A DNA stretch of 64,000 nt from a bacterium (GTDB lineage: Bacteria; JAJVIF01). Made by a program: the position numbers and the translations under genes. This document shows positions 1 through 8,390 of the stretch, one piece after another; within the stretch, counting starts at the first letter, position 1, and every line of letters begins with the position of its first letter. The stretch lies in NCBI GenBank assembly GCA_022072165.1, contig JAJVIF010000001.1, positions 1,816,575 through 1,880,574 of the forward strand. The letters run 5' to 3'. The notes beneath the pieces are model-generated. The model saw only the letters and a list, made by a program, of their open reading frames with translations. It searched no databases and had not been told where the DNA came from.

Positions 1-284
1 CCGATCGCCTCGGCAGTCCGGATCGGATGGAGCTCCGCCTCCAGCGATTCCCCCGCACTGACCTGTAGTTCGTACATCCCGATCATCCCCGCGCCCGCTT
101 TCATCGTGCCGGCGAATTCATGGGTGATCTGCGGATCAAGCGACGGGATCACCGGCGACTCGGGGACCGACGCCGGCGCGGCCGGTGTCGTGCCGCCTCC
201 CGAGTTACAGGCTGCCAGCAGCAGGGCCAGTCCGGAGACCAGCCAGCCAGTGCGCAGGGTGACGAGCGAATGTTGCGAGCCCAT
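1..284 (-). CDS. lipoprotein, N-terminal part (runs off left edge)
   Basis: On the minus strand the frame opens with ATG at 284 and stays open to base 1, so only the first 94 or so residues are in the window. The start is basic to neutral, followed by a hydrophobic stretch ending in the lipobox LLAAC (Cys about residue 30), then a Gly/Thr/Pro/Ala-rich linker typical of an exported lipoprotein. The stop of the next gene upstream (288) lies only 3 bases before this ATG, so the two are probably cotranscribed and translationally coupled. The mature portion visible here (ending in a segment with EAELHPIRTAEAIG) matches no family I recognise. The lipoprotein call is firm; the function is unknown. 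Confidence 0.75.
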   Translation of the reverse strand, partial: MGSQHSLVTLRTGWLVSGLALLLAACNSGGGTTPAAPASVPESPVIPSLDPQITHEFAGTMKAGAGMIGMYELQVSAGESLEAELHPIRTAEAI

Positions 285-287
285 GGA

Positions 288-2888
288 TCAGGGTTCCTCC
301 ACGATTGCGATGCGATCGACGCGCCAGCCGCGGCTGATGCGGTAACTGGGAGAAGACGGGAGCAGAGCTTCCAGATTCTGGTTGCAGCCCAGGCACGGCG
401 GCCCGACCAGGTTGCTGCAACCGGTGTTGACGTTAGATTTAGAGCGGAAGTGGAGTTCCAGATAGATCTCCTGCGTCGCCCAGGGGGTCAGGTCGAACCG
501 CGAGTTGATCCAGGTCGGCGCGGCAGCGTTGGTACTCCACCCCCCCGATGCTGCGCCATTCACCACGACCGGTTCTTTGTTAGATACCGTGCTGTCATAG
601 CTCACTGCACAAAAGCCCTTGTCGGTGCCGGCAGTCCAGTTGGTCAGACACCAGTTCGGAACCTGCGTATTCAGAATGTTAAAGCCGATAGCGTTCTCAA
701 AGGTCCGCCAGAAGGGATGCGTCACGCTGCTCTGCTGCGCCGGAATGGGATCCAGACGCACCGGTGGTCCGGTGGGGACCCCACCCGGCGCGGGCTGCAC
801 AAAAAGCGCGGCCCCGTCATACCCAAACCAGCGACCCGGTTGCGGCAGGCCGTTGACCCAGAACGAGAGGTCGAACTGGAACCAGTGATGCAGGTCGAGA
901 TAGAAGGACTGGCTGGTGGACGGCAGGGCGATGAGCGGAGTCCGGATCGCCTGCCGGACGTGGGTGTAGTACCGCTGATCGATACCCGCAGCAGAAGTGG
1001 ACCCACTCTCTTCCAGCGCCCGACTCGTCGTGTTCCCGGGGTACGCCGGATTCCCGATCCCCGCTACTAACCCCCAGGTCGTATTCGCCGGAAGCACGCT
1101 GTTACAGGCCGCTGGAGGGGCCTGCAAGAAGCCATTGGTCCCCAGCAGCGTGAAGCCGAGGCTGCTCAGGGAGTCCGCAGGATTTTCAAAGTCCCAGACC
1201 GGCAGGGTGGAGGGCGGCGACACGGTGAGGGTGTCGAAATCGATGGCGCTCAGCGCTGGCGCGCCGTTGTCGGTCACCCGCATCGCGACATGCACGGTCA
1301 GCGCTCCCGGCCCCGGATTCGTAAAGGACTGACTCACCGGCACGCCGGTGGTGTTGCTGGCATCGGGGGTGAAATCGAGGGGCATTCCGGGGTCGTAGTC
1401 GAAGTCGTACTCGAAGAGTGTGATCAGCCCATCAGGATCGAGAGTCCCGGGACCCGGCTGGAACTGAACCGACGCGCCACTCGCCGGTGTCAGCGTTGAG
1501 GACATTAGATCCGCGATCGGTGCCTGGTTGCTGCTCGCTGACACAGACAGCGACACCGCGGCATAGGTGGCGTAGTCATCAAACGCGGGCGTCGAAAGAT
1601 CCCGGTTCAGCGCCACCGGCCCGCTGCTGTTCTCCAGGTCATCCACCACCCGCACAATCGCCAGATAGTCGCCGGCCGCCGCGTTCAGCTGATTCGTGAT
1701 GGAAAACAGATAGGTGAAGGGATCCCCCGGTACGCCGCTGCCGGTTCGCAGCGACCCCGGCTGAGTGATTGGGGCACTCAGCAGGCCGGGGACATGCAGC
1801 ATCACCTGCCGGACATCACTGGCGGCAGGCAGCGCATTGAGCGGACTGGCCGAGGGATCAAAGCCGGGGTCCGCCACAGTCGCCCCCTGCCAGTCATAGA
1901 CCTCCACCTGCAGCAGCGCATCGCTCAGCGGCTGCCCCGCCACCAGATTGTTGGTCAGCAGGGCGGTCTCAACTTTCCAGGCTTCCGCCCGACTGAAGAG
2001 GGGCAGGAAGTACTTCGGTGTGAGGCGAGTCGCCCGGACTGCCGACTGCCCATACGCCACATCCACCGCCAGCAGCACCGAAATCGCAGGTGCCCCTGGA
2101 GTGAGCCGCAAGGAGAGCGTACTGGCCGCCCGGGGATCGCTCGCGGCCCCGCCCATCGGGAAGACATTGAAGCCCCGGGGCGCATCGACATCGTTCCAGC
2201 CCGTGGGAGCGGCGGCGGAGGCGTTGGGCGAGGTGTGGTCTTCCCACAGCACGATGTACGGCTTCAGGTTGGTGGCATCCGGGGTCCAGAGCCCCTGCAG
2301 CGCCAGGAAGTCTTCCAGCGCACCATCGAAAAAGGACGTGTAACCGTCGGCGTTCGCGACCAGCCCGGCGCTGATGACCGCATCAGGGGTCCCGGTGATG
2401 CCCACCGGCAGCCCCGGCACACTCAGGGGGGTCGCCGTATCCCCCGCCACGATCAGCCGGGCATCGAACACATGGAGGTCTTTGCGCGCGACCAGACTCG
2501 GGAAGGGATGCGCCATCGTGATGCCGACATCGAGCAGGTCCGGTCCCTGGAGGGAGAGCCCCGTAATCTGCAGGCAGTCGCGACAGGGCGACGAGCGCAG
2601 GAAGTCCGAGATATCGACATCGAACGTATCCCCAATGGCTCCCGCGACCCGCTCCGGCTCCAGTTGCGCCACCGGCGACCCCGGCAGCCCCTCGATCCGG
2701 AGGCGCGTCACACCCAGCAGCCCCGCCGGTGATGCCGATTCCATCGCGGCTGTCGGCAATGGCGCAGGACTGGTCGCCGTTGCAGGTGCCTGGCCCCCCT
2801 CCGGCGCACTACACCCAGCCCCCCACATCAGGAGACTGAGAGCAAGGATGCTGGGGCCCACAAGCCCGGTCCGATGGAACGATGACAT
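288..2888 (-). CDS. large PKD/Ig-like lipoprotein with shared N-terminal module
   Basis: 866 aa from the ATG at 2888. The frame extends 22 codons further upstream, but only this start gives a proper signal peptide with lipobox MWGAGC. Residues about 60-330 hold a module seen in three other lipoproteins of the window: a strand ending GDTFDVDISDFL, a CRDCLQIT motif, then a TMAHPFP (HPF) motif and a long beta-rich stretch including NADGYTS. A PKD-like section follows (NQAPIADLMS, TLDPDGLITLFEYDFDYDPG). The C-terminal 300 residues are Trp/Asn-rich and look like a carbohydrate- or ligand-binding beta-sandwich, with a CxxC-type cluster near the end (GPPCLGCNQN). Expected location is the outer membrane or periplasm. 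Substrate unknown. Confidence 0.7.
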   Translation of the reverse strand: MSSFHRTGLVGPSILALSLLMWGAGCSAPEGGQAPATATSPAPLPTAAMESASPAGLLGVTRLRIEGLPGSPVAQLEPERVAGAIGDTFDVDISDFLRSSPCRDCLQITGLSLQGPDLLDVGITMAHPFPSLVARKDLHVFDARLIVAGDTATPLSVPGLPVGITGTPDAVISAGLVANADGYTSFFDGALEDFLALQGLWTPDATNLKPYIVLWEDHTSPNASAAAPTGWNDVDAPRGFNVFPMGGAASDPRAASTLSLRLTPGAPAISVLLAVDVAYGQSAVRATRLTPKYFLPLFSRAEAWKVETALLTNNLVAGQPLSDALLQVEVYDWQGATVADPGFDPSASPLNALPAASDVRQVMLHVPGLLSAPITQPGSLRTGSGVPGDPFTYLFSITNQLNAAAGDYLAIVRVVDDLENSSGPVALNRDLSTPAFDDYATYAAVSLSVSASSNQAPIADLMSSTLTPASGASVQFQPGPGTLDPDGLITLFEYDFDYDPGMPLDFTPDASNTTGVPVSQSFTNPGPGALTVHVAMRVTDNGAPALSAIDFDTLTVSPPSTLPVWDFENPADSLSSLGFTLLGTNGFLQAPPAACNSVLPANTTWGLVAGIGNPAYPGNTTSRALEESGSTSAAGIDQRYYTHVRQAIRTPLIALPSTSQSFYLDLHHWFQFDLSFWVNGLPQPGRWFGYDGAALFVQPAPGGVPTGPPVRLDPIPAQQSSVTHPFWRTFENAIGFNILNTQVPNWCLTNWTAGTDKGFCAVSYDSTVSNKEPVVVNGAASGGWSTNAAAPTWINSRFDLTPWATQEIYLELHFRSKSNVNTGCSNLVGPPCLGCNQNLEALLPSSPSYRISRGWRVDRIAIVEEP

Positions 2889-3060
2889 AGCGATCAGCTC
2901 CGATGACGATGGCGTCAGAAGCGTCGTGGTAAGGCGACACCCGACGGCATCCATGCCGTGGGAATCAACGGGCGGGGTAACGGAGTCGACGAGATTCTAC
3001 CACTAATCAAAACATGACTGGCCTCGTGGCAGCAGCCCCATCGGCTGCGGGAAACCCTGA

Positions 3061-3125
3061 CGGCTGCGGAAAGAGCCCCCGGTCGCTTCGCGACCACCCC
3101 CGCAAGCGGGGGGGGACCCTTGATC
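3061..3125 (-). repeat. GC-rich intergenic hairpin module, copy A
   Basis: Read on the minus strand this is a run of Cs and the palindrome CCCGCTTGCGGG, then GGTCGCGAAGCGACC, then GGGGGCTCTTTCCGCAGCCG. The same order of elements recurs at about 54723-54790 and 58291-58352 on the plus strand. It is non-coding and consists almost wholly of hairpins. Confidence 0.6.
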
Positions 3126-3168
3126 TGGTGGGTCGACCGGGGTGTCGACTTCCAAATCGATGGGAGGA

Positions 3169-3400
3169 CCAGGCCTTTGGCCTGGTCGATTCGCGCACTA
3201 GCGGAGCGGCGCAGCACGCCACGCCGCTACGTTCTATTCATGATTTTCCCGGTCGACACGACTGATCAGCTCCTTCCCCACATAGGCCCCCGTCAACGCA
3301 CTGATCAGCACCAGCGGTAGCGGCGTGGCGTGCGGCGCCGCTTTCTTGTGTGCGCCCACCTCCGCCCTTTCCGGAGGCCAGGGCTAAAGACCTGAGCTCC
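3169..3400. repeat. inverted palindrome doublet (REPIN-like), copy 1
   Basis: The left arm is the palindrome CCAGGCCTTTGGCCTGG (3169-3185). The right arm is a degenerate AGGGCTAAAGACCTGAG (3379-3395). Compared with the other arms in this window, TCTTTAGA is replaced by CCTTTGG with the pairing kept, as expected for a structure under selection. The arms are about 210 bp apart, wider than in other copies. It lies in the gap between two minus-strand genes. Confidence 0.5.
3190..3350 (-). repeat. intergenic repeat shared with 54445-54610
   Basis: The minus strand here and the plus strand at 54445-54610 share blocks in the same order: GCCACGCCGCTACCGCTGGT, GATCAGTGC, ATGTGGGGA, GTGTCGACCGGGAAAA, CATGAA, then ACGTAGCGGCGTGGC. 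The conservation is nucleotide-level with indels between blocks, so it is a dispersed DNA element or a duplicated gene remnant. Confidence 0.55.
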
Positions 3401-3470
3401 GATCGTGACGCAGGCGCTGTCGACCAACAGCGCCGTTGAGCAGAAATGCGCCGATAGCGGCCCCGTGCAT
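3234..3470 (-). pseudogene. possible small two-helix membrane protein interrupted by a palindrome
   Basis: From ATG 3470 a 28-codon ORF (starting MHGAAIGAFLLNGAVG) ends at TAG 3384-3386, which lies inside the right-hand palindrome of the repeat doublet. The same frame stays open beyond it and can restart at GTG 3359 to give a 41-aa peptide with a hydrophobic segment (TPLPLVLISALTGAYVG) ending at TAG 3234. Read through, the two would make a peptide of about 78 aa with two membrane segments. It starts 15 bases after the smr stop. The C-terminal half overlaps the repeat shared with 54445-54610, so it may be repeat sequence rather than a gene. Low certainty. Confidence 0.25.
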
Positions 3471-3484
3471 CGGAGACTTGCACC

Positions 3485-4195
3485 TCACCCGCCCCGGGGA
3501 CCGCCGCGACCGGGGCGCGGCAGAGGCGGTACCCCGGTCGCCTCACTCAGCCCCTGCGCTTCTTTGGCGAGATCCGCGAGTTCCGCAGCGTAGGGACGCG
3601 CCATCGCCGCGCTCTCCGGCCCGGCCTCCCCCTGCGGACGCCCCCCCTTGGGGAGCCGTCGCGGTGCCCTGGCCGGCGGTGTCCCCTCCGCGATCCGCTG
3701 CCGGACCACCGCCCGCGCCAGTTCCTCGATCGTCGCGAACTGCGCAGGTTGCAGCCGCGCTTCCCCATCGATGAGGGGCAGCGGGACATCCGGCGACTGC
3801 ACCGGGGGAGTCGCGAGTTGCTGGCGCAACTGCTCCTGGAGCGTTTCGAATGGGCGGGTCCGGAGGGCGAATTTGTGGTCGGCATCGGAGAGAACCCGCG
3901 CCGCACGACGTCCCCGGGGGAGCTTGGCCAGTGTCACGCCGTTGTTCGCCGCCAGTACATAGAAGTCGAGCACCAGTCCCTGCTGTTTGTACTCGTCCAG
4001 CAGCTGTGCCACCAGATGTCGCAGCTTGCCCTCGCCCTTGCCGTGGATGATCTCGACCTCGCCGCTGCCCGATGCGAGCTGATCGAGCAGAAAGCAGCGG
4101 GTGGCGTGCAGAGCGGCCGCCACGTCGCCGCCGCTGTCGTGACAGTAGAGGTGGAGATCAATGTGCGGCAGCTCGGGTTGTTCAGGGAGTCCCAT
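3485..4195 (-). CDS. Smr-domain protein
   Basis: 236 aa. Residues about 10-90 form a Small MutS-Related domain, with the IDLHLYC motif (the LDxH box) near the N-terminus and IIHGKGEGKLRHLV, the family HGxGxG loop, about 45 residues on. Smr domains are nucleases or nucleic-acid binders; stand-alone versions act on RNA or branched DNA. The remaining 140 residues are Pro/Arg/Gly-rich and probably disordered. The gene overlaps the end of miaB by 14 bases (ATG inside the last miaB codons), implying translational coupling. No MutS2 ATPase is attached, so this is a stand-alone Smr protein. Confidence 0.8.
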   Translation of the reverse strand: MGLPEQPELPHIDLHLYCHDSGGDVAAALHATRCFLLDQLASGSGEVEIIHGKGEGKLRHLVAQLLDEYKQQGLVLDFYVLAANNGVTLAKLPRGRRAARVLSDADHKFALRTRPFETLQEQLRQQLATPPVQSPDVPLPLIDGEARLQPAQFATIEELARAVVRQRIAEGTPPARAPRRLPKGGRPQGEAGPESAAMARPYAAELADLAKEAQGLSEATGVPPLPRPGRGGPRGG

Positions 4196-5633
4196 GGAGT
4201 GTTCCCGTCAGCGTTCTGAGGTTCCCGCCGGTGATGGTCACCTCCACCACCCGACCCAGCAACGCCCCGATCTCCCCGGCGAAGACCACGACATCCTCTT
4301 CCTTCGACCGCGCCACCACCTGCCCCGCTTCCCGCTGCGCAGCCCCCTCCACCAGCACCGGCATCCTGGTCCCCACCAGGGCTCGATGCTTCGACAACGT
4401 GATGCCGTTGCAGACCTCGATAAGGCGCGCTAACCGCTCCTTCTTCTCGCCTTCGGTGAGCGTGTCGGGCCAGTGGTCATCGGCGTAGGTGCCAGGACGA
4501 GTCGTGTAGTAAAAGGTGAACGCCTTGTCGAACTGCAACTCTTCGCAGGCCGCGAGGGTCCGCTCAAACTGCGCCTCCGACTCGCCGACAAAGCCCGTGA
4601 TGAGGTCGGTGGAGATCCGGGCATCCGGCATCGCCTCCCGGATCCACCCGATTTTCTCCCGGTACTGCTCGTAGGTGTACCGGCGTCCCATGCGACGCAG
4701 AACCTCGTTATCCCCCGCCTGCAGCGGCAGATGAAAGTACCGGGTCACATTCGGCAGCCCCGCGATAGCGTCCACGGTCTCGCGAGTCAGATCATGCGGA
4801 TGGCTCGTGAGGAACTTGAACCAGGTGTTGGGATAGCAGGTCGCGACCTCCCCCAGTAATTCCCGGAAGTGATGATCCCCCCGGGTCTGCGGGGTCCCCC
4901 CTTCCCGCACCGGACGATCCTTGCCGTAATCGAGAATGCTCTGCCCCAACAGCGTGATGACCTTCGCGCCATCCTGCATGAGATACCGCTCGATCTGTCC
5001 GCGAATCTGCTCGATCGGATACGAGAAATTGCCGCCCCGGGCGAAGGGGACAATGCAGAAGGTGCACATCTTTTCGCACCCCCGCATGACATTCACGAAC
5101 CGCTGGCGGTCCCCCTGGGCATAGACCCCATGCACTGCCCGACCGGTGACCTCGGTCAGATACGCCCCATCTGCCGCGAACTCGCTGGCGACTTCCACCC
5201 GATGGGCGTCGGGCCAGAGGCGGACCAGCTCGACATCGAAGGCCTCCATGCCATCGGGACTCAGGGCGAAGGCGATGCTCGGGAAGCGCGCCTGGATGGA
5301 GTCCCGGACCTGGTTCGTCAGGCATCCCACCAGCCCCACATGGAGGGGGGGGCGTTTGCGCGAGGCGCGACGTCGCGCCAGGCTGTCGAGCTGCCCCAGG
5401 TAGCTGAAGGCCTTTTCCTCGGCCTTCTCCCGGACCGTGCAGGTATTGACCAGCACCAGGTCCGCATCTTTGGGGTCCCCGGTCGGCTCGAAGCCCCGGG
5501 CTTCCAGGATGTCCGCCATCCCCGCGGAGTCCGCAAGGTTCATCTGGCAGCCGAAGGTCTTGAGGTGATAGCGACGCGCCCGGGGAGCATCGGAGACCGG
5601 GGGGAGGTGCCCGGTCAGGAGGGAGGAGGTCAT
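4182..5633 (-). CDS. miaB: tRNA-2-methylthio-N6-dimethylallyladenosine synthase MiaB
   Basis: 483 aa, normal family length. It adds the methylthio group to i6A37 of tRNAs reading UNN codons, using radical SAM chemistry with two [4Fe-4S] clusters. The N-terminal UPF0004 domain carries the three auxiliary-cluster cysteines (FGCQMN, VNTCTVREKAEEKAF, VGLVGCLTNQ). The radical SAM domain follows with CEKMCTFCIVPFARG (CxxxCxxC), then the conserved HLPLQAGDNEVLRRMGRRYT and TDLITGFVGE segments. A C-terminal TRAM domain (PVLVEGAAQREAGQVVARSK) binds tRNA. Start is ATG 5633. It is followed by smr, which overlaps it. All hallmark residues are present. Confidence 0.95.
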   Translation of the reverse strand: MTSSLLTGHLPPVSDAPRARRYHLKTFGCQMNLADSAGMADILEARGFEPTGDPKDADLVLVNTCTVREKAEEKAFSYLGQLDSLARRRASRKRPPLHVGLVGCLTNQVRDSIQARFPSIAFALSPDGMEAFDVELVRLWPDAHRVEVASEFAADGAYLTEVTGRAVHGVYAQGDRQRFVNVMRGCEKMCTFCIVPFARGGNFSYPIEQIRGQIERYLMQDGAKVITLLGQSILDYGKDRPVREGGTPQTRGDHHFRELLGEVATCYPNTWFKFLTSHPHDLTRETVDAIAGLPNVTRYFHLPLQAGDNEVLRRMGRRYTYEQYREKIGWIREAMPDARISTDLITGFVGESEAQFERTLAACEELQFDKAFTFYYTTRPGTYADDHWPDTLTEGEKKERLARLIEVCNGITLSKHRALVGTRMPVLVEGAAQREAGQVVARSKEEDVVVFAGEIGALLGRVVEVTITGGNLRTLTGTLHGTP

Positions 5634-5820
5634 GGTCGGGGTGGCCAGGAGATCGGGATTTGCCGGTATACGTCCGGATGATCCCCCGCCTGCCCCGATT
5701 GTACCGGGTCGACGCGGCTTTGAGAGTCGAGGGGCGGACTGACGATGGCGCTATCGACCGCCAGCGGACTGGCATCTAATGGTCCTGACAGCGCACGCAG
5801 GTCGCTGTCAGGAGCAGTTC

Positions 5821-6474
5821 ATGGCCACGACCTTCAGCCCGACGCAGACTCCCCGGATCCAGGACGCCCAGGCGCTGTCCCTCGCCCGCATCGCGGCCAC
5901 CGCCACCCTCGGCGACCAGCTCGGCCTCTCCGGCGCGCTCAGTGTCGCGGAGTACGCTGGCTACGGCCCCGACGCCCTCTACGAATCCCTGCTGACGCTG
6001 CTTCCGTATATGGGCTATCCGCGGACTGTCCATGCCCTCGTCAGCTTCCAGCAGCTCCATCCGACCTTTATCGCAGAGCGGGGCGGGACCCCGACCGAGC
6101 CCTGGTCGAGCCACGCCGGTGTCATCTGGCCGGACCGGGGGCAGGCGATCTTCAGTCTCCTGTGGGGGGCTGGCGCGCAACAGCGATCCCGGCTGAACGA
6201 ACTCTCCCCCGAACTGGCCGACTGGCTCGTACACGGCATCTATGGCCGCATCTTCGGACGTCCGGGGCTGACCCTGCTCGAGCGGGAACTGCTGGTCATC
6301 GGGTGTCTGCTGGCGCTGGGGAGTGTGAAGGAGCTCGGGACCCATCGACGCGCCCTGCTGCTCCAGGGAGGGCACGAGGGGTTACTCGACCTGATGCTGG
6401 AGGACTTGCAGACGGTGTTACCGGCGGGGATGTATGTGCAGGCAACCGACGCCCTGGCGCGTCTGCGGAGCTAG
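5821..6474 (+). CDS. carboxymuconolactone decarboxylase (AhpD-like) family protein
   Basis: 217 aa from ATG 5821, chosen over the upstream in-frame start at 5779 because CAGGAGC sits just before it. Two helical repeats of the CMD fold are visible: LLTLLPYMGYPRTVHALVS (about residues 60-80), and LTLLERELLVIGCLLALG in the second half. The classical CxxC redox pair of AhpD is absent, so disulfide reductase activity is unlikely; the protein fits the CMD-like group of unknown substrate. It stands alone between miaB (divergent) and the lipoprotein array (convergent). Ends with TAG. Confidence 0.75.
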   Translation: MATTFSPTQTPRIQDAQALSLARIAATATLGDQLGLSGALSVAEYAGYGPDALYESLLTLLPYMGYPRTVHALVSFQQLHPTFIAERGGTPTEPWSSHAGVIWPDRGQAIFSLLWGAGAQQRSRLNELSPELADWLVHGIYGRIFGRPGLTLLERELLVIGCLLALGSVKELGTHRRALLLQGGHEGLLDLMLEDLQTVLPAGMYVQATDALARLRS

Positions 6475-6502
6475 CCGCTAAAGCGCGTTGGGTACTGGAA
6501 GA

Positions 6503-7019
6503 TCAATAGCTGCCGTCTGAAAAGGCGACATAGAGTTCTTCGTCGGCATCCAGACCCTGATACCACGCCACGAAGAGGTGCTGCTTGGGCAGGATGGCCA
6601 GGGACGGGCCGTCGCCATAGATGGTGCCGGGGATGGGTGCCAGCGCCCAGCCGCCGCTGGCCAGGGACATCCGGGGATTAGTGGTGAGTTGCCGCCAGAT
6701 TTCGATTCTGCTATAGCCAAATCGCACCCCGATCAGGCGGCCTCCCAGTTCCGTACAGAAGTCGCCTGCACCGGTGGTAATCGCAGGAGGTGGAAAGTGC
6801 CCCAGAAACTCGGGTTCAAAGTTAGAGCGATAGCCTGGCACCGGATCGGGACTTGAGAACCATACCGCCTGATCCCCACTCCCACCTTCTGGTCGCATGC
6901 TGTACTGGGTGGTGATGAGCCGCCAGTGTCCCCCCAGTCGAAGGAGAGAAGCCGCTCCCACTACGCCGGTTCCTCCAATTCGGGTGATAGGCCCCCAGTC
7001 GCTCTCGGCCAGGGGGGGG
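6503..7019 (-). pseudogene. L1 lipoprotein, C-terminal part after a frameshift
   Basis: This frame carries the C-terminal 170 or so residues expected for lipoprotein L1, from LAESDWGPITRI to the terminal DGSY that L2 and L3 also have. It is joined to the N-terminal part by a run of nine C (minus strand; G9 at 7012-7020). With eight C the join reads PPLAESDW, matching PPLADADW in L2 and L3, and the repaired protein would be 605 aa against 603 and 602 for its paralogs. The gene is therefore either phase-variable or inactivated, or the extra base is a sequencing error. Confidence 0.7.
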
Positions 7020-8321
7020 GAGGGTTTCGGTTCGGGTAAGAAAGAAACCCGGCCCAAAGGGATGCCCCCCGGCAAAGAGGAGCGACAGCCCATCCTCATC
7101 GAGCCGGAGCTGAGCGACGTTATCTGCGGTGTAGGGATGGCTGGTCAGGGCATACCCCGTCCAGGAGGAGGGGCCGCTTGGTGCAAAGCCAGCGCAGTAG
7201 CTCAGCACCACTTTGTAGGAGCCATAAATCGGATCATTACTTCTGGAAACGTAGCTATATAGGAGTCCCAGGTCTGGCAGCGCCACAACTGCGCCCCCCT
7301 CGAACTCGCCGGCTTGCACCAGGGTCGTCTCCCAGTCGGCCTCCTCGGTAGGCGGAAAGACACTGGTGCGGGAGAGATAAGTCCCCTTCCCCGCGGAGGC
7401 AGCACTGGTCCCCATTGACAGCAGGAACAGGCTGCCCTCGGTCACAGTAATCCCGGCTTTTGTGTGGCCGGCGGCGATCCGGGAAATCTGCCAGTCACTG
7501 GCCGACTGCGGGTCCTCATTCAGGGCGAGCGCGAGGTAAACCCCATCCGGCCGGTCCATGATGAGGCCGGGCAGCCCGCGCCAGACAAACGTATCCGGTC
7601 GCGGCCCCACAATCTCAAATGATGGCCGGTTCAGCAGGGAGGGGCCCAAGGACATCACCCGCCAGGAAGGGGCGACGGGAGGATCGATCCGGAAGCTGAA
7701 GGGCTGCACCGCCGTAAAGTTCTCGTTGCGGAGCTCGACGATCCCCTCATAGATCCCGACCTCCCCCAGCGTGACGGTCGGGGACAGTTCCTCACTGGTC
7801 GCGACATCGGTGCCGCCGCTGAAAGTCCAGGTCGCCTCCGTGGCGGTGCCTGTATGCTCCGCAGCGAAGGTGACCGTCCCCGCCGGCTTCCCCGCCGGGT
7901 CGGACGGGGTCACCCCGGTGATCACAATCACCCCGGTCTCGATGTCGTAGCTGAACGACGCCAGCGCCAGCGCTTGCCCATCGGTGACGGTCAGCCCCCC
8001 GGTAAAACTCCCGGCGGTGGTCAGGCTGACGGTCGGCGACTCCTCGCCAGACGTCGCGGGCGTCACTCCGCCGCTGAAGGTCCAGGCATAGGTCAGCGGC
8101 TGGCCGGAGGAGGAATCGACCTGCGCGGCAAACTCCACACTCCCCCCTTCTGCGCCAATAGTCCCCGAGGGCGTAATCCCCTGAATGTCAATCATGTGCG
8201 GGCCTCGCTGCCCCCGGCATCCGGCCAGCATCCCCAGCACCAGACAGAGCAGCACCAGCGGCAGCCGTCGTAAGGGGGGCATCGACCCGATCCCGGTCCA
8301 TAGTGCAGTACTCCAGCGCAT
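6822..8321 (-). CDS. PKD-domain lipoprotein L1, N-terminal part (frameshifted)
   Basis: Start is ATG 8321 with AGGAGG a few bases upstream; the longer frame to 8384 lacks such a site. The signal peptide ends in lipobox GMLAGC. Two PKD-like Ig domains follow (ITPSGTIGAEGGSVEFAAQV with YAWTFSGG; then ATWTFSGG), ending at PPVAPSWRVM near residue 235. The rest is a repeat-rich beta structure that may be a propeller. Bases 7762-8339 look identical to 15262-15839 in L3. The true frame is lost at the C9 tract (7012-7020) and runs on to a spurious stop at 6822. It is the last gene of the L3-G2-L2-G1-L1 array. Confidence 0.7.
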   Translation of the reverse strand: MRWSTALWTGIGSMPPLRRLPLVLLCLVLGMLAGCRGQRGPHMIDIQGITPSGTIGAEGGSVEFAAQVDSSSGQPLTYAWTFSGGVTPATSGEESPTVSLTTAGSFTGGLTVTDGQALALASFSYDIETGVIVITGVTPSDPAGKPAGTVTFAAEHTGTATEATWTFSGGTDVATSEELSPTVTLGEVGIYEGIVELRNENFTAVQPFSFRIDPPVAPSWRVMSLGPSLLNRPSFEIVGPRPDTFVWRGLPGLIMDRPDGVYLALALNEDPQSASDWQISRIAAGHTKAGITVTEGSLFLLSMGTSAASAGKGTYLSRTSVFPPTEEADWETTLVQAGEFEGGAVVALPDLGLLYSYVSRSNDPIYGSYKVVLSYCAGFAPSGPSSWTGYALTSHPYTADNVAQLRLDEDGLSLLFAGGHPFGPGFFLTRTETLPPPGRERLGAYHPNWRNRRSGSGFSPSTGGTLAAHHHPVQHATRRWEWGSGGMVLKSRSGARLSL

Positions 8322-8390
8322 GGCGTCCTCCTGTTGAACCATTGTCTCATAGATTGGACGACCGGGCTTAGCGCTGGGCAGCACTCGTGG

